Source of the DNA: Novosphingobium sp.
GTDB taxonomy: Bacteria; Pseudomonadota; Alphaproteobacteria; Sphingomonadales; Sphingomonadaceae
Assembly (NCBI GenBank): GCA_020853995.1
Contig: JADYXV010000288.1
Coordinates: 1-17,859 of the forward strand
Direction of reading: 5' to 3'
Length of the DNA stretch: 17,859 bases
Of this stretch, positions 6,988 through 13,492 are shown one piece after another. How positions within the stretch are numbered: position 1 is the stretch's first letter; every line of letters begins with the position of its first letter. The notes below the pieces were generated by a model. The model was not told where the DNA came from. It worked only from the letters and a program-made list of their open reading frames with translations, and made no database searches. The translations under genes were made by a program, and so were the position numbers.

Positions 6988-8400
6988 TCAAACATGCGCG
7001 GGACAGCCCGCCGCCTTGGCCAGCGCCGCGCCATCCACCGCAGGGCCCTCAACCTTGCGCCGTTTATACCGCACACGGCACGGCTGCGCGGGCCAATATG
7101 TCGTCGCGCCCGAAACGGGCTTCACCTCGTCCATCAGTTCCATGTCGAAGTTCTGCAACAGGATGGCCACCAGCGCCTTCATTTCCATGCGCGCAAAGTT
7201 CACGCCCGCACAGCGGTGCACCCCGCCGCCAAAGCCGATCAGCGAATTGCTTTCAATCTGCGCATCGGGGTTGGCCGGGTTGAAGCGTTCGGGATCATAG
7301 GCATCGGGATTGCGGAACGTCTCTTCCATGCGGTGGCTGACAGAAGGTGCCAACAGCACGAATTCGCCCTTTTTGATGGTGTAACCCTCACGGTGAATAT
7401 CGGCATTGGCCTTGCGCGAAAGCATATAGGCCACCGGATGCAGCCGCTCGGTCTCGCGCAGGGCAAGGTCCATCTTCTCCATCGCTATGGCATGTTCCCA
7501 GCTCAGGTTGCTGCCATTGCCGCCGCCCACAGTGGCCGCAATCTCGTCACGCAGCACCTGGGCATAGGCCGGGTTCTGCAACAAATCGGCCAGCGCCCAG
7601 CTTACCTGTCCGGCGGTCGTCTCATGCCCTGCCCATACCAGCAGCAGGATCAGATGGCGGATGATCTCGTCCGGCACCGGCCGCCCATCGGGATATTTCG
7701 TGCTGATCATCGTCTGGAAAAAATCGGGCGGATCAAGCGGCGCGGCGCGGCGCTTTTCAATCCACGATTGCAAAATGGTGTGCAGTTTCTTCTTGGCGCG
7801 CTGCGATTTGATCATCTTGGGCGTGGGCAGCCACAGCGGCAGCACAAATTCCATCCCGCCCGAAAAATCGCGGAACAGATCGAAAAACTCGTGCCCCAGC
7901 TTTTCGTGGAACTCGCGCCCCATAAAGCTGTGCGCGGCAATATCCATTACCACCGGCCCCAATGTGGGGATCAGATCAAACTCGCCGCTATCGCCCAGCC
8001 GCTCCACCAGATTCAGCGATTCTTCCACCATCACCGGCACATATTGCTTCATCGAAGCCGCCTTGAAGCGCGGCATGATGATCGAGCGCTGCCGCAGATA
8101 TTCGTCCATCTCGGCAAACGAATAGAAATCGGGCGAAAACATTTTCAGAAAAAACGGCATCGATTCACGGATGGAAAGCAGCTTGTCCGTCTCTTCAAAG
8201 AAGAACCGGTTATGCTCCGGACCCAGCATCACATTCATGCGCTGGCCCATGAAATTCATCGCAAACATCCGGCCCTTTGATTTGTACCCGCGCTTCAGCA
8301 CGGTCACCGGATCACGGAAAAACTGCGCAAGATGGCCCAGCAAAGGCACACCGCCATCAAGAAGGGGAAGACCGCCAGCGGCGCTCGCTGCACTTGCCAT
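6988..8400 (-). CDS. Cytochrome P450, CYP51-like
   Basis: The 470-residue soluble P450 should hydroxylate or demethylate a hydrophobic substrate using O2 and electrons from the neighbouring ferredoxin. The I-helix oxygen-binding motif AGHETT is at 257-262, ExxR at 316-319 (ETER), and PERF at 370-373. The heme loop FGGGVHRCAG is at 390-399 with Cys397 as thiolate ligand. The AGH opening of the I-helix, the ETERLHPVAYMLSRK segment and the heme loop recall the CYP51 (sterol 14-demethylase) branch. However, the acid Glu260 follows the histidine, where CYP51 usually has a second His or Thr. The start at 8400 has GGGAG 7 bases upstream; the 36 extra codons of the longest frame cross the probable promoter. 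There is no membrane anchor. Substrate: unknown, a sterol or terpenoid is plausible. Confidence 0.94.
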   Translation of the reverse strand: MASAASAAGGLPLLDGGVPLLGHLAQFFRDPVTVLKRGYKSKGRMFAMNFMGQRMNVMLGPEHNRFFFEETDKLLSIRESMPFFLKMFSPDFYSFAEMDEYLRQRSIIMPRFKAASMKQYVPVMVEESLNLVERLGDSGEFDLIPTLGPVVMDIAAHSFMGREFHEKLGHEFFDLFRDFSGGMEFVLPLWLPTPKMIKSQRAKKKLHTILQSWIEKRRAAPLDPPDFFQTMISTKYPDGRPVPDEIIRHLILLLVWAGHETTAGQVSWALADLLQNPAYAQVLRDEIAATVGGGNGSNLSWEHAIAMEKMDLALRETERLHPVAYMLSRKANADIHREGYTIKKGEFVLLAPSVSHRMEETFRNPDAYDPERFNPANPDAQIESNSLIGFGGGVHRCAGVNFARMEMKALVAILLQNFDMELMDEVKPVSGATTYWPAQPCRVRYKRRKVEGPAVDGAALAKAAGCPAHV

Positions 8401-8488
8401 GCCATTTCTCCCGTCAGTCGCCGGTTGATCCGGCTTGAAAGTCAATGGTATGTGGGACCAACCGACACGCAAGAGGGTGGCGTCAAAA

Positions 8489-8519
8489 CGGATCACCTCA
8501 TGATCCACCTCGGATCACC
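8489..8519. promoter_or_regulatory. Candidate operator upstream of the P450: three GGATCA half-sites
   Basis: GGATCA (8490-8495), TGATCC (8501-8506) and GGATCA (8512-8517) alternate in orientation with exactly five bases between them, so each half-site is 11 bases (one helical turn) from the next. The array lies about 90 bases upstream of the P450 start. A further palindrome GCCGG-TTGAT-CCGGC (8420-8434), containing TGATCC, lies between it and the gene. No binding protein is known; inferred from symmetry only. Confidence 0.4.
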
Positions 8520-8558
8520 GGATTGCGCGAATAACGGACCGCCGAACACCCACCCCCG

Positions 8559-8732
8559 CCCCTCCCTCCAGGGAGGGGAGTTCACGGCTGATTTCCATCT
8601 TTGCTCCTCTCCCTTGAGGGAGCAATCCCTTTACTTGCTCCCCTCCCTGAAAGGGAGGGGCTGGGGGAGGGTTTACCCCGCTATGCTGGACAGAAAGAAG
8701 CCCCTTCCTTCCCCCTCCCGTTTTCGGGAGGG
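8559..8732. repeat. Cluster of C/G-rich palindromes in a gene-free stretch
   Basis: The 376 bases between the P450 start and the next SDR stop (8401-8776) contain no supported gene. From 8540 on they hold four related hairpins: CCCCTCCCT-cc-AGGGAGGGG (8559-8578), CTCCCT-tg-AGGGAG (8609-8622), CCCCTCCCT-gaa-AGGGAGGGG (8640-8660) and CCCTCCCG-tttt-CGGGAGGG (8713-8732). The first and third share the same 9-base arms. Such arrays are common as dispersed intergenic repeats in sphingomonads and related alphaproteobacteria, and may stop or stabilise transcripts of the SDR unit that ends at 8777. Confidence 0.7.
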
Positions 8733-8776
8733 AGCAGGGGTGGCCTAAAACATCAGCCCCAACACTCCCGCCACAG

Positions 8777-9649
8777 TCAATAAACCGCCGCCGGATTCTT
8801 TTCGCGCGGATTGCCCAGCATCGCGCGGTGCGATGGCCGCTCATGCCCCCGATCGGTAACGCCCAGTTCCTTCGCAATCTCGGCCACAATCAGCGTCTGC
8901 CCCGAAAGTTCGTCGCGGTTCGATGCCTTATTAATCGCATCGATCACATGCGCCGAAAACTCCGGATTCTCGGCCATCGCCAGAAAGCCCTCGTATTGCT
9001 CGGGGTTTGTCTGCGCCGCAATTTGCGCCCGCTCGGTCAATTGCGGGCCAAGCCACAGCGATACCGCAGCAACCCCCGTACCCCGGAAATCATGCTCCAT
9101 ATCGTGCGCCAGTTTGTCCAGTCCGGCCTTCTGCGCGCCATAGGCTGGCCCGTGCATATAGCATGTCGCGCCGAATGATGATGTCATCGCAATAATGCCC
9201 GAACCTTGCGGCACCATGATCCTCGCCGCATGCCAGCTTGCCACATATGCACTGCGCAAACCCACATCGAGGATCTTTTGCGCGTCCAGTTCCTTTTCCC
9301 AGAACGGCATCTTTTCAATAAGCTGGTGGTGCATATAGGCCGCATTGTTCACCAGCACGTCCAGCCGGCCCTGCTCGGCCATCACCTGTTCAAACAGGCG
9401 CGCCACGGAAGCATCATCGCCATGATCGCACACCACGGCAATGCCCTTGCCGCCATTGTCGGTCACGCGCTGTGCGGTTTCGGCCACCGTTCCGGGCAGC
9501 ACTGTGCCGTCCCAGCCCTTGGCGTCCCCCGGCGTCACCGTACGGCCCGTCACATAAACGGTATAACCCATCTCGCCAAAGCCACGGGCAATCCCTGCGC
9601 CTGCGCCACGGCTGGCACCGGTAACAATAGCGACCTTCGATTGTGTCAT
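8777..9649 (-). CDS. SDR, DHRS1-like
   Basis: The 290-residue SDR resembles the DHRS1-like branch, with GGKGIAVVCDHGDDASVARLF at 66-86 and a long C-terminal part beyond the catalytic core. TGASRGAG is at 10-17, and Thr34-Gly35-Arg36 after beta-2 suggests NADP(H). NNAA at 101-104 replaces NNAG. Ser157, Tyr170 and Lys174 complete the active site. The C-terminus, with HERPSHRAMLGNPREKNPAAVY, lacks the usual DGG ending, as is common in this branch. AAGGA is 8 bases before the ATG. It is the fourth and last gene of the sulfotransferase unit, 16 bases after the EthD-like gene. The human DHRS1 family reduces steroids and other carbonyls; the substrate here is unknown. Confidence 0.92.
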   Translation of the reverse strand: MTQSKVAIVTGASRGAGAGIARGFGEMGYTVYVTGRTVTPGDAKGWDGTVLPGTVAETAQRVTDNGGKGIAVVCDHGDDASVARLFEQVMAEQGRLDVLVNNAAYMHHQLIEKMPFWEKELDAQKILDVGLRSAYVASWHAARIMVPQGSGIIAMTSSFGATCYMHGPAYGAQKAGLDKLAHDMEHDFRGTGVAAVSLWLGPQLTERAQIAAQTNPEQYEGFLAMAENPEFSAHVIDAINKASNRDELSGQTLIVAEIAKELGVTDRGHERPSHRAMLGNPREKNPAAVY

Positions 9650-9665
9650 CGCGAAAATCCTTGTC

Positions 9666-10400
9666 TTAAAAATCGTATTGCGAAGTCGGGATCACATCGA
9701 TCCGCGTAAAGTCGATAAACCTTGCACAACTGTCCATCATCGTGGCCAGATTGGCGGCAAACTTTTCAGACTGGCTCACCGCATCAAAGAATACTTCGGG
9801 CTGGTCCAGCGCCTCGATCGGAAAGCACTCTTCCACAAAGGCGTCATAGGCAGGCGCATCGTCGGTCAGCGGGCGCACGATGATGTTCTGCACATATTCA
9901 AAGTTCGATTGCGTCTCGATCGCCACGCGGGTGTGGTGCGAATGCCAATGGGCCATCGCATGGCTACGCGCCATATCGGGCCGGAACGATATGAAGCTCG
10001 CTTGGGCAAACCCCCAAGTCCTTGTAAATCCATCAATGTTGGATTGTTTCCCAAGGGAAACCGGCACCGGCGGATGATCGGTATTGGCAATCACCGTGGA
10101 TTCACACACCAGCCAAGCCGCAAACTTCGCCCCATGCGCCGCCAGCACCGCGTCCACCCCGCTCCGGAACATGGCATTGGCCGATGGCATCCAGAACTGC
10201 ACGATGGCTGCCTGCTGCGGTTCCTGCCAACGCTGCACCAATCCGGCCCCCGCCGCCACGGCCTCGTCCCGAACGTTGATTCGCAACGATTTTACGCCCA
10301 CTTGCGCCAAGGCAGGAGGCAGGCTTTGCAGCAACCGGGCACCGCACTGCGCATGTGTTTCATCAACAAACGCCCAAAGCGCAACGATCACTTTTTCCAT
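9666..10400 (-). CDS. EthD-domain protein (dimeric alpha+beta barrel)
   Basis: The 244-residue protein resembles two tandem ferredoxin-like alpha+beta barrel halves. The second half (about 120-200) carries an EthD-like signature: GFTRTWGFAQASFISFRPD, then a His-rich helix AHWHSHHTRVAIETQ at 150-164 and a strand FEYVQNIIVRPL. The first half (MEKVIVALWAF to about residue 105) looks like a diverged copy. EthD was named for a protein required with a P450 for ethyl tert-butyl ether degradation; other members are small enzymes such as decarboxylases or cyclases. No catalytic role can be assigned. The gene lies between two SDR genes with 14- and 16-base gaps, and its Shine-Dalgarno (TAGGC) is weak, suggesting coupling to the upstream SDR. 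Confidence 0.75.
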   Translation of the reverse strand: MEKVIVALWAFVDETHAQCGARLLQSLPPALAQVGVKSLRINVRDEAVAAGAGLVQRWQEPQQAAIVQFWMPSANAMFRSGVDAVLAAHGAKFAAWLVCESTVIANTDHPPVPVSLGKQSNIDGFTRTWGFAQASFISFRPDMARSHAMAHWHSHHTRVAIETQSNFEYVQNIIVRPLTDDAPAYDAFVEECFPIEALDQPEVFFDAVSQSEKFAANLATMMDSCARFIDFTRIDVIPTSQYDF

Positions 10401-10414
10401 CAGGGCTTGCCTAC

Positions 10415-11176
10415 TCAGTCGAAGTTGGCCTGCCCGCCGTCCAGCGGGATCGTCGCGCCGGTCAGATAGGCCAGATACTGCCCCGCCAGCGCCACCAGCG
10501 CCCGCCCGATATCACCTTCCAGCGATCCGACGCGGCCCAGCGGGATCGTGCGGAAAAACGCCTGCGCTTCCTCCGGATTGTTCTCGATCCACCACTTAAG
10601 CCCCGGCGATTCCGCATGCGGCGCAATGGTCAGCACGCGAATGGCATCGCCGCCCCATTCCGCCGCCGCCGCACGGGTCAGCGAACGGATGCCCTGCTTC
10701 ACCGCAGCATAAGCGCCATAGCCGGTCATGTCCCAACGGATGCCGGCCGAAGAACAGAAGTTGAAGATCGTACCCCCGCCCCGCGCCACCAGATGCGGAC
10801 GCACCAGCTTCATCAGCCGCAGCGTCGCCAGCGGCCCGGATTCGAAGCCTGCAATAAATGCCTCGTCAGTCACATCCTCAAGCTTGCCCAGCGGCACTTC
10901 CTGCGCATTGTTGACCAGAATATCGAGCCCACCAAACTCAGCCACCGTCGCCGTAACCGTCGCAGCCAGATCGGCAGCAGACTTCACATCGCAGGCCAGC
11001 GCCAGCGCCTTGCCGCCCCGCTCGCGCACCATTTGCGCGGTCTTTTCCACTTTTGAAAGCGTGCGCCCGGTCACCGCCACGCTGGCGCCTGCCCCCGCCA
11101 TTGCCAGCGCAACACCCTGCCCGATGCCCTGCCCCGCGCCGGTGATCAGCACGCTCTTTCCCGAAAGGTCCGTCAT
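10415..11176 (-). CDS. Classical SDR, likely NADP(H)-dependent
   Basis: The 253-residue SDR has TGAGQGIG at 12-19 and Arg38 in VTGRTLSK after beta-2, pointing to NADP(H). NNAQ at 89-92 replaces the common NNAG. Ser143, Tyr156 and Lys160 form the catalytic set. A distinctive segment ESPGLKWWIENNPEEAQAFF (189-208) covers the mobile substrate-binding loop and carries an unusual Trp pair (195-196), consistent with a bulky hydrophobic substrate. GGGA lies about 8 bases before the start at 11176; the 26 upstream codons in frame overlap the end of the sulfotransferase gene and are rejected. It is the second gene of the unit, 22 bases after the sulfotransferase stop. Confidence 0.92.
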   Translation of the reverse strand: MTDLSGKSVLITGAGQGIGQGVALAMAGAGASVAVTGRTLSKVEKTAQMVRERGGKALALACDVKSAADLAATVTATVAEFGGLDILVNNAQEVPLGKLEDVTDEAFIAGFESGPLATLRLMKLVRPHLVARGGGTIFNFCSSAGIRWDMTGYGAYAAVKQGIRSLTRAAAAEWGGDAIRVLTIAPHAESPGLKWWIENNPEEAQAFFRTIPLGRVGSLEGDIGRALVALAGQYLAYLTGATIPLDGGQANFD

Positions 11177-11198
11177 TCCAAAATTCCCTGGATCAAAA

Positions 11199-12365
11199 TC
11201 AAACGATGAAGCGCGCGCGATAGGAAGCGAATGCCTCACGCACCGCATCTTCATTCAGGCCAAACCGTTCGAGCGAATAATCATGCATCGGGCGCTGCTC
11301 GCGCTTGTTGCCCGCCATGAACTCGGCGAGCGCGGCCTCGATCTTGTCGTCCAGCGGCACGCCGATATGCGCCAACACGCGCTCGGCCTGCTTCAACGGT
11401 TCGCGCGCCACTTCGCGGTAATCGATGTCGATAAACCGATCCTCGCCAATCCGCGCGCGGGCCTCTTCAAAGCGCTTCATCCACCCCGCCAGTCTTGGAA
11501 ACCAGAACCCGCCCACGTCCCTGTCCGAATGCACCGAGTTCAGCTTGTAAAGAGCCGCCTCCATGCTGACATAGCTCGGCACGACCTCCACCGGATCGCG
11601 GTGCGTCATCACCAGCACCGCATCGGGAAAGGCATTGGCCACCGCATCAGTGTAGGGCAAATGCGACGGGCTTTTCAGCACCCACTTGCGCCCCCGCCGC
11701 TCCGGGTCCTGCCATTGCAGATATTGCAGGATGGTCTTGAGATCCTCAAAACCCTTCGCCTGATCATAAGTATCCAGCCACGCAGCAAACGACGGGATGA
11801 ACGTCATTGCCTCGACCATCGTGGTGATGAACAACTGGCCAAGGATGATGATTTCCTCATCCGGCGCATCGGGATCAAGCGGATGGATCGATGCCAGTTC
11901 GGGCGAAAGGTTCAGCCACCCCTTGATCATCGCCTCGGCATAAGCCCGCCTTGCCACCGGATTGCCGGGTTCATCGCCCGGCAATGGCGCATAGTTTTGC
12001 GCCTCATACCACCTGATCGCGGTCATCCCCGGCGCTGATGCCAGCAGCCGGTGAAAGATCGTACTGCCCGTGCGCGGAAGACCCAGAATAATGGCGGCAA
12101 CCTCGACCGTCTCGTCAAGGATTTCAGGGTGCCGCTTTATATCGTCAACCATGCGCAAACGACTGGCGAGGCCCTTGAGGATCGACTCTGTCTGCCCGCC
12201 AAATCCGGCAGGCGTCAGCTTGCCCTCGGCATTGGCTGCAGCAATGTACTGGTCCATCGGCTCAAAGAACCACGTATCACCAAAGTCTGATAAACCGGTA
12301 CGATCACGCGCGGCAGCAAGCAGGGTTTCGCGGTCAAACACCGGTGCAAGTGGTCGGGTTGCCAT
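11199..12365 (-). CDS. Sulfotransferase family protein (PAPS-type)
   Basis: The 388-residue protein matches the bacterial Sulfotransfer_3-type family, which moves sulfate from PAPS to an alcohol or amine. The 5'-phosphosulfate loop GLPRTGST is at 95-102. The 3'-phosphate site is visible as LKSPSH (230-235) followed by HRDPVEVVPS, with Arg256 and Ser264 in the R-x7-S arrangement. The N-terminal 85 residues are helical and typical of this branch. GGAGAG lies 11 bases upstream of the ATG. It heads a four-gene unit with two SDRs and an EthD-like protein. A sulfotransferase inside a catabolic-looking operon is unexpected: it could tag a hydroxylated intermediate, detoxify it, or have a changed chemistry. 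PAPS synthesis genes are not in view. Confidence 0.88.
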   Translation of the reverse strand: MATRPLAPVFDRETLLAAARDRTGLSDFGDTWFFEPMDQYIAAANAEGKLTPAGFGGQTESILKGLASRLRMVDDIKRHPEILDETVEVAAIILGLPRTGSTIFHRLLASAPGMTAIRWYEAQNYAPLPGDEPGNPVARRAYAEAMIKGWLNLSPELASIHPLDPDAPDEEIIILGQLFITTMVEAMTFIPSFAAWLDTYDQAKGFEDLKTILQYLQWQDPERRGRKWVLKSPSHLPYTDAVANAFPDAVLVMTHRDPVEVVPSYVSMEAALYKLNSVHSDRDVGGFWFPRLAGWMKRFEEARARIGEDRFIDIDYREVAREPLKQAERVLAHIGVPLDDKIEAALAEFMAGNKREQRPMHDYSLERFGLNEDAVREAFASYRARFIV

Positions 12366-12485
12366 AACGGTAAGATCTCTCCGGCATTGCGCTTTACCAT
12401 GCGTAGAGGATGACGCTTAAATATCCGCAATTTTCGGTAAACTGTCATCAATAATGACGCTTTGCAAACAAAAATCGCTTTTGCA
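12366..12485 (-). promoter_or_regulatory. Upstream region of the sulfotransferase unit with paired ATGACGCTT repeats
   Basis: The 120-bp gap between LysR and sulfotransferase genes has an exact 9-base direct repeat ATGACGCTT at 12410-12418 and 12454-12462, 44 bases apart (about four helical turns). The second copy is half of a dyad GTCAT-N5-ATGAC (12444-12458). This looks like a regulator-binding region for the leftward unit. I found no convincing -35/-10 pair. Confidence 0.35.
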
Positions 12486-13334
12486 TCATGATTCCTGATT
12501 GCACCGCGCCGCAATGCGCTTTTCCAGAAACGCGATAAGCTGTGACAGCCCCGGCCCTGGCGGTGCTTTGGCACGGTGAACCAGCCACAACGGACAATCC
12601 TGGCGCGGATCGGGCGGTGCAAGGCGCAAAAGTGCCGGTTCAGCATCTGCGGCAAAGCACCACAGGCTGGCCTTGCCAATACCCGATAGCACTGCTTGCT
12701 TCAGTTGCGGCCAGCTGTTGAAGGTCGTAAACCCTGCAGCTTGTGCCACCTCTCCTGCGGGGTTTGAATTCCACGGACCGCCGGGCAAAGCCGCATTGAA
12801 TTCATAACCCCAACCCAACTGCGGCAAGCTATCTGCAATACCATAGGGCGATTGACGCAGCGTGGCCACTTGCACGCCTGTCAGCCGCAGGGGCAAAGCG
12901 CGGACAAGCACAATCCCAAGATCCGCGCGGCGCTGGGTCACCGCATCCAGCGGATCCAGTTCGCCCAAAAGTTCAATCGGCACATCGGGATGGGCTTGTC
13001 GGAACGCGGCCAGTTCGGGCAAGAATTCGCAAGCGATGCCCCCGCTTCCGGCAATGCGGATCGGCGCAGAGCGCAAGCCGATGCCGCCGATGTCGGCAAG
13101 CATCGCCGCAACTTCGCGCTCCATCGCCTCGGCTGCTGCCAGAAGGCGCGCGCCCGCCGGTGTCGGTGCATAGCCAAGCGGGGTCTGTTCAAACAACGGC
13201 GTGCCAAGCGCGCGCTCCAACGCATCAACCCGGCGGCCAACCGTGGTCCGGTTTACATCCAGCTGGCGGCCTGCGGCGGTGTATGATCCGGTGCGGACAG
13301 CAGCCAGAAACACCTCAAGATCGCTCCAAAGCAT
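12486..13334 (-). CDS. LysR-type transcriptional regulator
   Basis: The 282-residue protein has the N-terminal winged helix-turn-helix of LysR regulators. MLWSDLEVFLAAVRTGSYTA leads into the helix-turn-helix (about 16-38, AAGRQLDVNRTTVGRRVDALE), followed by LGTPLFEQTPLGYAPTPAGARLL. An effector-binding domain starts at about residue 90. The start at 13334 is preferred over an upstream in-frame ATG (13361). AAGGA lies 6 bases before it, and M-x-W-x-D-L is the usual beginning of this subgroup. The upstream ATG falls inside a palindromic operator. The gene is divergent from the Rieske oxygenase, the classical arrangement for a regulator of that gene plus itself. The inducer is unknown, probably a pathway intermediate. 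Confidence 0.92.
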   Translation of the reverse strand: MLWSDLEVFLAAVRTGSYTAAGRQLDVNRTTVGRRVDALERALGTPLFEQTPLGYAPTPAGARLLAAAEAMEREVAAMLADIGGIGLRSAPIRIAGSGGIACEFLPELAAFRQAHPDVPIELLGELDPLDAVTQRRADLGIVLVRALPLRLTGVQVATLRQSPYGIADSLPQLGWGYEFNAALPGGPWNSNPAGEVAQAAGFTTFNSWPQLKQAVLSGIGKASLWCFAADAEPALLRLAPPDPRQDCPLWLVHRAKAPPGPGLSQLIAFLEKRIAARCNQES

Positions 13335-13492
13335 GACCGGTCCTTGATATCCTTGTGCCATCGTGCATTCTTGCACAATAGATGTGCAATACAAGATACT
13401 TCGCAAATCTTCACCAAACTCGCTAAACTACCTCCAATTGCGCCGTGCCGTCCCCGGCCAGAAGCGGAAATTTCAAGAGAAGGAACACCCTG
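13335..13492. promoter_or_regulatory. Divergent LysR/Rieske control region with three GTGCA half-sites
   Basis: An imperfect 20-bp dyad ATcGTGCA-N4-TGCACaAT occupies 13360-13379. Its right half pairs again with a third half-site, as TTGCAC-N7-GTGCAA (13371-13389). Three half-sites in a row fit the recognition plus activation site layout of LysR regulators. TTGCAC (13371-13376) could also serve as -35 for the rightward gene, though I see no good -10 after it. The Rieske gene has AAGGA about 8 bases before its ATG. Confidence 0.55.

Noticed and set aside
6808..8280. A 490-codon plus-strand open frame opposite the P450
   Set aside because: It is antisense to a complete P450, rich in His/Arg/Gln, and runs through the REP-like element.
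8559..8732. CRISPR-like array
   Set aside because: The repeated units are palindromes of unequal length and spacing, with no constant repeat or unique spacers and no cas genes.
8515..8889. Short open frames through the hairpin-rich gap before the DHRS1-like SDR
   Set aside because: Their translations consist of repeat-derived Pro/Ser/Gly runs and overlap the SDR gene in another frame.
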